Shown: positions 56,353 through 64,000 of the stretch, piece after piece
Layout of the letters: every line of letters begins with the position of its first letter
Position numbering within the stretch: the first letter of the stretch is position 1
Assembly: GCF_014495845.1 (NCBI RefSeq)
Contig: NZ_CP061080.1
Location: 4,144,001-4,208,000 of the forward strand
From: Aquibium microcysteis
Lineage (GTDB): Bacteria; Pseudomonadota; Alphaproteobacteria; Rhizobiales; Rhizobiaceae
Reading direction: 5' to 3'
DNA length: 64,000 nucleotides
The notes under the pieces: model-generated
Databases searched by the model: none
What the model saw: the letters and a program-made list of their open reading frames with translations, nothing else
What the model was told of the DNA's origin: nothing
Made by a program: the position numbers and the translations under genes

Positions 56353-56991
56353 ATGGCGACCGACTTCATCCTCGACGGCGCGGACGGCGCCCCGGCAACG
56401 GTGCTGCTCGCGCATGGCGCGGGCGCACCGATGGACGCGCCCGCCATGACCGCCATCGCGACGGCCCTTGCCGGAGCCGGCCTGCGGGTCGCCCGCTTCG
56501 AATTCGCCTACATGGCCGCCCGCCGCTCGGGCACACGCAAGCCGCCGCCCCGCGCGGAAACCCTGCTGCCCGAATACAGCGCCGCGATCGAGGCGCTGGC
56601 GACCCCCGGACCCCTCGTCATCGGCGGCAAGTCCATGGGCGGCCGCGTCGCCTCCATGCTCGCCGACGAGCTCTTCGCCGCGCGGCGCATCGCCGGCCTG
56701 CTCTGCCTCGGCTATCCCTTCCATCCGCCGGGCCGGCCGGACAGGCTGCGCACCGCCCATCTGGAAGCGATGGCGACGCCGGCCCTGATCTGCCAGGGCA
56801 CCCGCGACCCCTTCGGTACCCGCGAGGAGGTCGTCGGCTACGCCCTGTCGCCCTCGATCGACATCCTCTGGCTGGAGGACGGCGACCACGACCTGAAGCC
56901 GCGCAAATCCGTCTCCGGCTTCACCGCCGCAGATCATCTGAAGACGATGGCCGATGCGTCGACGCGGTGGATCGCGCGGATCACGGCCTGA
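56353..56991 (+). CDS. Alpha/beta hydrolase (KANL3/Tex30-like)
   Basis: The 212-residue protein is a compact alpha/beta hydrolase. ATVLLAHGAGAPMDAPAM gives the oxyanion region, VIGGKSMGGRVASML holds the nucleophile Ser, GTRDPFG the acid, and LEDGDHDLKPRKSV the His. This GHGAG / GxSMGG pattern is that of the KANL3/Tex30 branch. The substrate is unknown. GGAGG lies before ATG 56353, and its stop overlaps the next start by one base. Confidence 0.85.
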   Translation: MATDFILDGADGAPATVLLAHGAGAPMDAPAMTAIATALAGAGLRVARFEFAYMAARRSGTRKPPPRAETLLPEYSAAIEALATPGPLVIGGKSMGGRVASMLADELFAARRIAGLLCLGYPFHPPGRPDRLRTAHLEAMATPALICQGTRDPFGTREEVVGYALSPSIDILWLEDGDHDLKPRKSVSGFTAADHLKTMADASTRWIARITA

Positions 56992-57449
56992 TGCGGATCG
57001 GCATCCTCTCCGACACCCACGGCCTGCTGCGGCCCGAAGTCCTTCCCGCACTGTCGGGCGTCGGGCACATCCTGCACGCGGGCGACATCGGCCGCCCGGA
57101 CATCGTGCCGGCGCTCGCGGCGATCGCCCCCGTCACCGCCGTCCGCGGCAATGTCGACACGCAGGCCTGGGCACAGGCCTTTCCCGAAACCGTTTCGCTC
57201 CACCTCGCCGGCCGCCGCATCCTGATGCTGCACGACCGCAAGGCCCTCGATCGCGACCCCGCCGACGACGGCGTCGACCTCGTCGTGTCGGGCCATTCGC
57301 ACCGCCCCGGCGTCGAGACGCCGGCAGGCGTTCTCCATCTCAATCCCGGCAGCTGCGGCCCGCGCCGCTTCCGCCTGCCGGTGACGCTGGCGCTGCTGGA
57401 CCTCGCGGTGCGGCCGCTGTCGCCGGAATTCGTGACACTGGTCGACTAG
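56991..57449 (+). CDS. YfcE/MJ0936-type metallophosphoesterase
   Basis: The 152-residue protein has the calcineurin-like metal motifs: MRIGILSDTHGLLRPEV (Asp, His), HILHAGDIGRPDIV (GD), AVRGNVDTQAW (GNxD), LMLHDRKAL, and VVSGHSHRPG (GHxH). The fifth block has HD where many have HG. YfcE-type enzymes hydrolyse phosphodiesters in vitro. It is translationally coupled to the hydrolase. Confidence 0.88.
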   Translation: MRIGILSDTHGLLRPEVLPALSGVGHILHAGDIGRPDIVPALAAIAPVTAVRGNVDTQAWAQAFPETVSLHLAGRRILMLHDRKALDRDPADDGVDLVVSGHSHRPGVETPAGVLHLNPGSCGPRRFRLPVTLALLDLAVRPLSPEFVTLVD

Positions 57450-58324
57450 ACCGGCCCGCCGGCGGTCTCGAAGCCGTAGCGCACCGCGTGCCGCCCGACC
57501 TCGCCCGGCTCGAGCCGCCGCATCGATGGCTTGTCCGCGAGCTCGCCCGAAAAGCCGACCGGATCGCCATGGCCCGTCCAGCTCTCGATCGACACGAAGG
57601 GCGCCGGTGGCCGCGACCAGATCGCGCAATGCGCGAAGTCCTCCCAGTCGACGCGCAGGGCCGAACCATCCGGCGCGGCGTAGCGCAGGCTGCGGCTGCG
57701 CACGCCGAGGAAGCACAGCGCCTCCTGCGCCAGCACGGCGTCGCTCAGCGCCAGCCGGCCGCCATCGAGCGGAACCGGTCGCCGCGCGTCCGAGAACAGC
57801 CCGCCCGGCGCGATCACCGGCACGCTCGGCTCTTCCGCCGCCTCGAACGTGATCGCGTGACCCTCGCGGTCGCCGCCGGAAAGCGGCCAGCGGAAACCCG
57901 GGTGGATGCCCACCGCATAGGGCATGACCCGTTCGTCGCGGTTCTCCACCGCGAAGTCCACGGCGAGCGATGGTCCCGCGAGCCGGTAGCGAACCGTCAG
58001 CACGAACCGGAAGGGGTAATGGACCGCGGTCGCCGCACTCTCGCAGAGGCGCAGCACCGCCTGCTGCCCGTCACGGTCGACGAGTTCGAAATCGAGCCCT
58101 GCCGCAAAGCCATGCACCGGCATCGGATGGGTCTGCCCGTCGATCCGCACCATCCCGCCGCGCGCCCAGCCGACGACGGGAAACAGGATCGGGCTCACCG
58201 CCGGCCAGACCGAAGGGTCGGGCGCCCAGGTCAGCGCTCGCCCGCCGACCGACCAGTGCACCAGTTCAGCGCCGCGCCGGGCGATCACCGCCCGGCTGTC
58301 GCCATCCACGAGTTCGATCTGCAT
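57446..58324 (-). CDS. Aldose 1-epimerase family protein
   Basis: The protein of about 292 residues is a galactose mutarotase-like beta-sandwich. RGAELVHWSVGGRALTWAPDPSVWPAVSPILFPVVGW, MPVHGFAAGLDFELVD (catalytic His candidate) and AVGIHPGFRWPL (second His) are standard LACX/epimerase motifs. Related proteins act on hexose-6-phosphates or galactose. ATGs at 58324 and 58336 are both possible. Its end overlaps the YfcE stop by four bases on the opposite strand. Confidence 0.85.
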   Translation of the reverse strand: MQIELVDGDSRAVIARRGAELVHWSVGGRALTWAPDPSVWPAVSPILFPVVGWARGGMVRIDGQTHPMPVHGFAAGLDFELVDRDGQQAVLRLCESAATAVHYPFRFVLTVRYRLAGPSLAVDFAVENRDERVMPYAVGIHPGFRWPLSGGDREGHAITFEAAEEPSVPVIAPGGLFSDARRPVPLDGGRLALSDAVLAQEALCFLGVRSRSLRYAAPDGSALRVDWEDFAHCAIWSRPPAPFVSIESWTGHGDPVGFSGELADKPSMRRLEPGEVGRHAVRYGFETAGGPV

Positions 58325-58355
58325 CGCTCCGTCCATCCCTGCGCCGTCGCCGCCA

Positions 58356-59066
58356 TCAATCCGCCGGACCGTCGCCGGCCGCAAGAGAGTGCTCTTCCCA
58401 TTCGCTCTCCGGGATCAGCTCGCCCAGCACGAATTCGAAGGCCACCACGGCTTCCATGTCGGCGGCGACCTCGCATCTGTAGCGCATCGCGTACCAGGCC
58501 TGATGATCGCGCAGCGCCGCGCCGTCGGCCACCAGGGTGAAGCCGGTCAGCGCGATGTCGCCCATCGCGTAGGCGACGACGAAGTCGGGCTCGAATGCCG
58601 GCTTCCAGGCATGGACCTGCTCCATGGCCTCGAGATTGCACAGCTGGATGATCCGTTCGTCCGGATAGAGCTTGCGCCACTCGCGCAGCGCGTCGGCGCT
58701 GCGGGGATCGGCGAGCGCGCGGGCGGCGAGCATCGTCCTCGCCCGGACCACCCCGCCGTCCGGCGCCGCCCGGCCCTGGGAAGCCTCCGGCGGTTCGGCT
58801 GCCGCCTGAGGCGCCGCGACGGGCTCGCCTGCGGGTTGCGCCTCGCTTGCCGCGGGCGTCGCCGGCATCGCCTCGACCAGGATCTCGACGCTCACCGTCT
58901 GTTCCGCGGGACGCGGCAGCCGCCGCTCGGGCGCCAGCAGCAGGGCAAGGGTCAGGGCCAGGAGATGAAGCGCCACCGAGACCAGGAGAGCGCGCCAGGG
59001 CGGCACCCGCTCCGCGGGACCGGTCGCCAGCCTCACCCTCTCCCCGTCGGTCGGCATCCCGGCCAT
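58356..59066 (-). CDS. DUF930 family protein with TonB-like N-terminus
   Basis: The 236-residue protein has one membrane helix near the N-terminus (ALLVSVALHLLALTLALLL) whose Ser-Val-Ala-Leu-His fits the SxxxH pattern of TonB/TolA. A Pro/Ala/Glu-rich stretch follows, then the DUF930 domain (RTMLAARALADPRSADALREWRKLYPDERIIQLCNLEAMEQV, and EHSLAAGDGPAD at the end). It has no TonB C-terminal fold. GGAGG four bases upstream sets ATG 59066. The function is unknown. Confidence 0.82.
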   Translation of the reverse strand: MAGMPTDGERVRLATGPAERVPPWRALLVSVALHLLALTLALLLAPERRLPRPAEQTVSVEILVEAMPATPAASEAQPAGEPVAAPQAAAEPPEASQGRAAPDGGVVRARTMLAARALADPRSADALREWRKLYPDERIIQLCNLEAMEQVHAWKPAFEPDFVVAYAMGDIALTGFTLVADGAALRDHQAWYAMRYRCEVAADMEAVVAFEFVLGELIPESEWEEHSLAAGDGPAD

Positions 59067-59174
59067 GCAACCTCCGGGCATTCCCGTCGCCCCCTGGCGA
59101 CGCGCCGCGTGCATTCCCCTCATTGGAAACGATCTTGGCGAGGATGCGGCGAAGGCGGGAAAACGGGCCCCTGC

Positions 59175-60689
59175 CTATTCGGGCTCCTCGCCCATGCTGG
59201 CGAAGTCGGCCTCGATCCGGCAGACCACGCCGTCCGCCTCGTAGTCGACGACGACGGTGCTGCTCACGGTCCCCGCGAGGCCGGCCCGGATCAGCCGCGT
59301 TCCCGCTCCGCTGCGCGACGGCGCGGAGACAGGCGGGCCGCCCGTCTCCCGCCAGATGAGCGCGAAGCGGCGAGCCTCCCCATGGCCCGCCACGTCCCAG
59401 GCGACATGGACGCGGCCGCTCTCGCTCGACAGCGCGCCGTATTTGACGGCGTTGGTGGTCAGTTCGTGCAGGATCAGCGACAGAGACAGCGCCGGCCGCG
59501 AGGCGATCTCGACATCCGGCCCCTCGATCCTGAAACGCTGCAGCTGCCCGTGCTCGTGGATCTCGGCGGTCATCCGCACGATCTCCCGCACCGAGGTCAG
59601 CCCGGTGGTTCCGGTGATCAGGCTCTCATGCGCGCGCGACAGCGCCTGCAGCCGCCCGGCGATCGTCGCGCCGGCCGTGGCGATGTCCTGCGAGGCCCGG
59701 ATCGTCTGGTTGACGATCGCCTGCACCATCGCCAGCTGGTTCTTCAGGCGGTGGCCCAGTTCGCGGTGGCGCAGCGACTGCAGCCGCTCGGCCTCCACCT
59801 GGTCCGTCACGTCGTGGCCCTGGACGAAGATGCCGCTCACGCCGCCGTCCTCGCTCAGGATCGGCTGGTAGACGAAATCGATGTGGTGCCGGCGCGGTTC
59901 GGGGTTGCCGGGCTGCCGGAGCATCACCGGAACGTGCCGGCCGATATAGGCTTCGCCCGAGGCATAGACCTGGTTCAGGAGATCGATGAAGCCCTGCCCC
60001 ACCACCTCCGGCAGCGCCTGTGCAACCGTCAGCCCGACGAGTTCCCGGCCGCCGACCAGGCTGCGATAGGCGTCGTTGGCGAGCAGGAACGTGTGCGCCG
60101 GCCCGGCCAGGATGCCGATGAAGCCGGGCGCCTGCTTGAACATGTCGCGCAGCAGCTTGCGTTCGGCGTCGATGGCCTGGTTCGCCGCCTGCACCTCGCG
60201 GGCGCGATGCAGCACGCCCGCCTCCACGAACAATTCGTGCGCCCCGCGCTCGCGCAGCCTCTGCAGCTCCGAGATGTCGACCGTGTGCTGCAGGATGTAG
60301 CGGAACGTGCCGTCCCGATCGAAAATCGGCGTATGCGTCGCGCTCCAGTAGCGCATGTTGGGCGGCGCGCCCGGTTCGGACGTGTCATAGGGGATGACCG
60401 CGATGTGGTCGGGCTCGTGCGTGGCCAGCACGCGGTCGAGCGACCGGCGCAGCAGGCGGTAGCTGGCACTGTCGGGCGAACTGGGAAACGCTTCGAACAG
60501 GTGACGGCCGACGATCTCCTCCCGGCCGGCGCGCCCGACGACCTTCAGGTAGGCCAGGTTGCAGCCGACGATCGTCAGCGCCTCGTCGAAAATGACGTAG
60601 GCGTTGGGCGAGGCGTTGAAAAGGGCTCCAAGATCCAGCGCGTGGAGATCGGCATTTCGAAACAGGCTGCGTCTCCGGGCGTCGGGCAA
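59175..60689 (-). CDS. PAS-PAS HWE-family sensor histidine kinase, cytoplasmic
   Basis: About 504 residues with two PAS domains (about 20-150 and 185-305), then an HWE kinase core: His in [22 protein letters not shown] box [16 protein letters not shown], and Trp-x-Glu in [11 protein letters not shown]. There are no membrane helices, so it senses an internal signal. No ATG fits; TTG 60689 is the best start but lacks a clear ribosome-binding site, so the N-terminus is uncertain. It is divergent from nirK and no regulator adjoins. Confidence 0.85.
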   Translation of the reverse strand: MPDARRRSLFRNADLHALDLGALFNASPNAYVIFDEALTIVGCNLAYLKVVGRAGREEIVGRHLFEAFPSSPDSASYRLLRRSLDRVLATHEPDHIAVIPYDTSEPGAPPNMRYWSATHTPIFDRDGTFRYILQHTVDISELQRLRERGAHELFVEAGVLHRAREVQAANQAIDAERKLLRDMFKQAPGFIGILAGPAHTFLLANDAYRSLVGGRELVGLTVAQALPEVVGQGFIDLLNQVYASGEAYIGRHVPVMLRQPGNPEPRRHHIDFVYQPILSEDGGVSGIFVQGHDVTDQVEAERLQSLRHRELGHRLKNQLAMVQAIVNQTIRASQDIATAGATIAGRLQALSRAHESLITGTTGLTSVREIVRMTAEIHEHGQLQRFRIEGPDVEIASRPALSLSLILHELTTNAVKYGALSSESGRVHVAWDVAGHGEARRFALIWRETGGPPVSAPSRSGAGTRLIRAGLAGTVSSTVVVDYEADGVVCRIEADFASMGEEPE

Positions 60690-60962
60690 TGATCGGTTTG
60701 CGACACTAGACCCCTCTCGCCACGAGGTCCATGCTGACGAAACGTCAACCGGACGAGAATGTTTCAGCCGCTCTTCGGCAGGTGCCGGGGTCGGCGCGCG
60801 GGAGTCCGGAAGCCTTGGTGCCCCGCGGCCGGCTGCTCCGACAGCAGCGGCCCGACCACCACGCCCCGGCGCCGGCCCGCCTGTAAGATCGCCCGGCACG
60901 GCAGGTTCATCGTACGGTTTTCCCGATCCGCCCCGCCTTCGATCAACCGATCGCCTGCGAGT

Positions 60963-61003
60963 TTGCTCCGGCACAAAGAGCCGCGCCGGCCTTCGTCTAT
61001 GCT
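60963..61003 (+). promoter_or_regulatory. Putative NnrR/FNR-type site and -10 element of nirK
   Basis: TTGCTCCGGCACAA (60963-60976) has the TTG-N8-CAA symmetry of Crp/Fnr-family sites, near the NnrR form TTGC-N6-GCAA. TATGCT (60998-61003) could be the -10. That would place the site about 41 bp before the start of transcription, the usual activator position. NO-responsive control of nirK is known in rhizobia; here it is inferred. Confidence 0.5.
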
Positions 61004-61041
61004 CCTCCCATCGACAACCGATGATCCGAAGGAGAAAGACA

Positions 61042-62148
61042 ATGTTCACGCGTCGCCAGGCACTGATGGGGGTGGCGACTGCCGGTCTTCTGGCCGCGAT
61101 GCCGCGGATGACGGCCGCAACGGCCGCAGAGATCGATCTGTCCGCGCTGCCGCGCCAGAGGGTCGCGCTCGTCGCGCCGCCCTTCGTGCACGCGCACGAG
61201 CAGGTGGCCACGTCCGGCCCCCGGATCATCGAATACACCATGACCATCGAGGAAAAGACCGTCGTCATCGATGACGAGGGCACCACGCTGCAGGGCATGA
61301 CCTTCAACGGCTCGATCCCCGGCCCCATGATGGTGGTCCACCAGGGCGACTACGTCGAGCTGACGCTGGTCAATCCGGAGACCAACTCGCTGCCGCACAA
61401 CATCGACTTCCATGCCGCGACCGGCGGTCTCGGCGGCGGCGCGCTGACGCTGATCAACCCCGGCGAGCAGACCACCCTGCGCTTCAAGGCGACGCGCACC
61501 GGCACCTTCGTCTATCACTGCGCCCCGGAGGGCGCGATGATTCCCTGGCACGTCGTGTCCGGCATGAGCGGCACCATCATGGTGCTGCCGCGCGACGGCC
61601 TCAAGGACGAGACCGGCAGGCCGCTGCACTACGACAAGGTGTTCTATGTCGGCGAGAACGATTTCTACGTCCCGCGCGACGAGGAGGGCAACTTCAAGAG
61701 CTACGAGAGCCCGGGCGAGGCCTACGCCGACACGCTGCCGGTCATGCGCGGCCTGATCCCGACCCATGTCGTCTTCAACGGCGCCAAGGGCGCCCTCACC
61801 GGCGACAACGCGATGACCTCGAAGGTCGGCGAGACCGTGCTGATCGTCCATTCCCAGGCCAACCGCGACACGCGGCCCCACCTGATCGGCGGCCATGGCG
61901 ACTACGTCTGGGAAGAGGGCAAGTTCGACAACCCGCCCCGGAAGGACCTCGAGACCTGGTTCATCCGCGGCGGCTCGGCGGGTGCGGCGCTCTACACCTT
62001 CCTGCAGCCCGGCATCTACGCCTATGTCAACCACAACCTGATCGAGGCGGTCGAACTCGGCGCCACGGCCCACTTCGTGGTCGAGGGCGAGTGGAACGAA
62101 GACCTGATGAAGCAGGTCGCCGCACCCGGCCCGATCCCGCTGAACTGA
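61042..62148 (+). CDS. nirK: Copper-containing nitrite reductase
   Basis: NirK reduces nitrite to nitric oxide in the periplasm. The 368-residue precursor has a twin-arginine signal (FTRRQALMG). Type 1 copper ligands are His119, Cys160, His170 and Met175; type 2 ligands are His124, His159 and a His near 293 ([13 protein letters not shown]). Catalytic Asp122 and His242 (PTHVVFNG) are present. The Cys-to-His loop ([11 protein letters not shown]) is one residue longer than in Alcaligenes NirK, as in Rhodobacter-type enzymes. AAGGAG sets the start. Confidence 0.96.
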   Translation: MFTRRQALMGVATAGLLAAMPRMTAATAAEIDLSALPRQRVALVAPPFVHAHEQVATSGPRIIEYTMTIEEKTVVIDDEGTTLQGMTFNGSIPGPMMVVHQGDYVELTLVNPETNSLPHNIDFHAATGGLGGGALTLINPGEQTTLRFKATRTGTFVYHCAPEGAMIPWHVVSGMSGTIMVLPRDGLKDETGRPLHYDKVFYVGENDFYVPRDEEGNFKSYESPGEAYADTLPVMRGLIPTHVVFNGAKGALTGDNAMTSKVGETVLIVHSQANRDTRPHLIGGHGDYVWEEGKFDNPPRKDLETWFIRGGSAGAALYTFLQPGIYAYVNHNLIEAVELGATAHFVVEGEWNEDLMKQVAAPGPIPLN

Positions 62149-62160
62149 CGCTCGCGGATC

Positions 62161-62210
62161 GGCCGCCCGATCCCGGGCGGCCGACGGCGAGACGGCCCGC
62201 GCCGCGGGCC
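62161..62210. other. Two tandem hairpins between nirK and nirV
   Basis: GGCCGCCCG / CGGGCGGCC (62161-62169, 62174-62182) and GGCCCGC / GCGGGCC (62194-62200, 62204-62210) form two strong stems in the 84-bp gap. There is no T-run, so they are more likely mRNA-stability or processing elements than a terminator; nirV probably remains on the nirK transcript. Confidence 0.5.
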
Positions 62211-62232
62211 GCCCCGTATCAGGAGAAGACCC

Positions 62233-63120
62233 ATGCCCTGGCATCTCGCCGAAGCGGCCGCCGGCAGCGTCGCCGCGGTCGCGCTCTCCCTCGCCGCCTT
62301 CGCCACCCACGACCTCGATCGCGCGGCCGGTCCTGGCGCCGAGCCGGCGACCGTGACCATACCGGCGACCCGCCTCTCCTTCCCCGAACCGGGCGAGTTC
62401 CTGGTCGAGGGCCGCCCGGTTCCGGCTCCGCTGCGCGACGCGGCCGTTCCGGCCTTCCGTATCATGACGCACCAGGTCCGCCTTGCCGACTATGGCCGCT
62501 GCGTCGCCGCCGGCCGCTGCCTGGCCGCCGACGCGGCCGCGCCCGACGCCGCGAACGACGTCCCCGCGACCGGCGTCAGCCATGTCGACGCGCTCGCCTA
62601 CGCCGCCTGGCTCGGCGAGGCGACCGGCGCGACATGGCGCCTGCCTTCGGCGCTGGAAGCCGCCGCCGCCGCCGGCGAGCGCTTTGCCGCCGGGACCTTC
62701 TCCGATGCGGCGGATGATCCGAAGAATCCCGCCGTGGCCTGGATCCGGCGCTATCGCGAGGAGGCCGCCTCGAAGCGACCTCCCGACCCCGCGCCGAGGC
62801 CGATCGGCCAGTACGGCGTCAACGCGCTTGGCGTCGCCGATTTCGGCGGCAACGTCTGGGAATGGACCTCCACCTGCTACGTCCGGGTCAGTCTCGACAC
62901 CGACCGCGTCACCGAACGCAGTCGCACCGAAAACTGCCGCGTCCACGTGCTGGAAGGCCGCCACCGCGCCATCATGTCCGACTTCGTGCGCGACGGCCGC
63001 AGCGGCGGCTGCGCCGTCGGCGCCCCGCCCGACAATCTCGGCTTCCGCCTCGTCCGCGAGCCCGGCCTGCCGCTCGTCGCCGGCCTGAAGCACCGGGTCG
63101 CCGGTCTCTTCGGCGGCTGA
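62233..63120 (+). CDS. nirV: NirV, formylglycine-generating-enzyme-like protein
   Basis: The 295-residue protein has an N-terminal membrane or signal segment (AGSVAAVALSLAAFATHDL) and an FGE-sulfatase (SUMF1-like) domain: RIMTHQVRLADYGRCVAAGRC, VSHVDALAYAAWLGEATGATWRLPSALE, and GVADFGGNVWEWTSTCY with GFRLVRE. Genes of this type directly after nirK are named nirV; the exact role in nitrite reduction is unclear. AGGAGA precedes the ATG. Confidence 0.92.
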   Translation: MPWHLAEAAAGSVAAVALSLAAFATHDLDRAAGPGAEPATVTIPATRLSFPEPGEFLVEGRPVPAPLRDAAVPAFRIMTHQVRLADYGRCVAAGRCLAADAAAPDAANDVPATGVSHVDALAYAAWLGEATGATWRLPSALEAAAAAGERFAAGTFSDAADDPKNPAVAWIRRYREEAASKRPPDPAPRPIGQYGVNALGVADFGGNVWEWTSTCYVRVSLDTDRVTERSRTENCRVHVLEGRHRAIMSDFVRDGRSGGCAVGAPPDNLGFRLVREPGLPLVAGLKHRVAGLFGG

Positions 63121-63148
63121 ACCACACGATCACCGGAAAGGCTGTCTC

Positions 63149-63532
63149 ATGCACCCGTCCCGCGCCCCCCTGTCTCCCTCCCTCATCGCGGCGCCGCCGA
63201 CGGTCGGTTCGGTAATCACGCGCCTGCGCCGGGCCATCGGAGATGCCGGTCTCGACTGCGTCTGCCGCGATGCCGCCGACGCTGCGCTCGACCGATGCGA
63301 CGCCGAAGAAGATCTGCGCTGCCGCGCCGCCGGTCTTGCCGATGCCAGGCGCATGCGCGACGCGATCGTCCTGGTTCTCGGCCTGCTGTCCGATCTCGAC
63401 GAACTGACGCCGGACGAGCCGGATCGCTCGGCCTTCCGGTCCGCCGCCGACCTGTTCCAGGACATCGCCGACTTCGCCGCTTTCGCGGCCGTCGCCGCCG
63501 GAAGAGCGGCCGGTCGGGGAGAACCCCTGTGA
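63149..63532 (+). CDS. Unknown helical protein between nirV and nnrS
   Basis: I do not recognise this 127-residue protein. It is Ala/Asp/Arg-rich and predicted helical from about 20 onward (VGSVITRLRRAIGDAGLDCV, ARRMRDAIVLVLGLLSDLDEL, FQDIADFAAFAAVAAGRAAG). Three Cys occur (VCRDA, DRCDA, LRCRA; also DCVC). No signal peptide is clear. GGAAAGG precedes the ATG, and its stop codon overlaps the nnrS start by four bases, which supports a real gene in the nir operon. Confidence 0.65.
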   Translation: MHPSRAPLSPSLIAAPPTVGSVITRLRRAIGDAGLDCVCRDAADAALDRCDAEEDLRCRAAGLADARRMRDAIVLVLGLLSDLDELTPDEPDRSAFRSAADLFQDIADFAAFAAVAAGRAAGRGEPL

Positions 63533-64000
63533 GCGCCGCTGTACCTGCCGCCGATCGCTCCGTGCCGCGTCGGCTCGCCCAGTCAGGGGATCGCTCCCGC
63601 GACGCCCGCGGACGAGTGCGCGCCATGCCGCCGATCCTGCACTACGGCTTCAGGCCTTTCTTCTTCCTGGGCGCCATGCATGCCGGTCTGGCCATTCCCG
63701 CCTGGCTCTGGATCCATCTGCATGGGGGCGATCTGCCCGGACCCTTCACCGGGCTCGACTGGCACGTCCACGAGATGCTCTTCGGCTATCTCGCCGCCGT
63801 GATCGCCGGCTTCATGCTAACCGCGATCCCCAACTGGACCGGGCGCCTGCCGCTCAGCGGCTGGCCGCTCGCCGGCCTCGTCGGTCTCTGGCTCGCCGGC
63901 CGCGTCGCCTGCGCCCTCGCCTCCGATCCCGTCGCCGCGATGGCGGTGGATCTGGCCTTCCCGGCGGTGCTGGCGCTGTCGGTCTGGCGCGAGGTGCTGG
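63529..64000 (+). CDS. nnrS: NnrS family protein, N-terminal part
   Basis: The gene starts at GTG 63529 within the GTGA overlap and runs off the right edge; 157 codons are seen. After a polar leader come ILHYGFRPFFFLGAMHAGL and the NnrS motif DWHVHEMLFGYLAAVIAGFM, followed by LTAIPNWTGRLPLSGWPLAG. NnrS is a haem- and copper-containing membrane protein that protects against nitrosative stress. Its linkage to nirK-nirV gives an NO-producing and NO-tolerance module. An ATG 33 codons later is an alternative start. Confidence 0.93.
   Translation, partial: MSAAVPAADRSVPRRLAQSGDRSRDARGRVRAMPPILHYGFRPFFFLGAMHAGLAIPAWLWIHLHGGDLPGPFTGLDWHVHEMLFGYLAAVIAGFMLTAIPNWTGRLPLSGWPLAGLVGLWLAGRVACALASDPVAAMAVDLAFPAVLALSVWREVL

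Overview
The window is a high-GC (roughly two-thirds G+C) chromosomal stretch from an alphaproteobacterium, most likely a Hyphomicrobiales member related to Mesorhizobium, Nitratireductor or Aquamicrobium. The evidence is gene order: sdhCDAB, tesB/glnK/amtB/ftsK/lolA/xth, gpsA-tsaD facing hemC-hemD-mic60-hemY, rimM-trmD, a hemP-hmuSTUV / hmuR-exbBD-tonB haem locus with a RirA-type operator, HWE-family histidine kinases, and CtrA-type TTAA-N7-TTAAC sites. No rRNA, tRNA, CRISPR array or prophage was seen.

Layout. 1-765: the start of a small secreted protein and a GNAT acetyltransferase. 996-5108: succinate dehydrogenase, with a PIN-domain toxin-antitoxin pair lodged between sdhA and sdhB. 5253-7262: an intergenic repeat cluster that contains an intact IS110-family element. 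7272-13652: YceH, an AhpD-like protein, periplasmic MsrA, a GGDEF-EAL protein, OsmC and a UbiH-type hydroxylase. 13760-21198: tesB, the nitrogen-sensing glnK-amtB pair, ftsK, lolA and exonuclease III. 21315-26711: a stand-alone cyclic-nucleotide-binding protein, an OmpR-type regulator, an L,D-transpeptidase, a METTL20-like methyltransferase, EVE and YciI proteins, gpsA and tsaD. 26791-31977: the haem operon with the alphaproteobacterial Mic60. 32021-38832: TerB, an amidotransferase, an MFS exporter, and rplS separated from rimM-trmD by cupin, TSUP and parDE genes. 38977-45713: xerC, a TraB/GumN protein, lpdA, an SDR and an HWE kinase. 45862-55643: haem uptake and Ton energisation. 55752-60689: VOC, hydrolase, phosphodiesterase, epimerase, DUF930 and a PAS-HWE kinase. 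61042-64000: nirK-nirV-orf-nnrS.

The most notable finding is the IS110 element (5438-6592). Its 5' noncoding region can be folded by eye into a bridge RNA with two internal loops. All four guide segments can be read from the sequence: two match the two halves of the interrupted palindromic repeat, and two match the element's own joined ends. Joining the ends in a circle would also place a -35-like hexamer 17 nt from a -10-like hexamer just before the RNA's first hairpin. The element therefore appears programmed to insert into one arm of a genomic palindromic repeat, and an intact copy of that target lies 170 bp downstream.

Other points worth attention: a second ExbD with Asn in place of the key membrane Asp, an unrecognised four-cysteine periplasmic protein inside the Ton operon, a 13-bp inverted repeat covering the ribosome-binding site of a VOC gene, and CtrA sites ahead of ftsK and the first gene.
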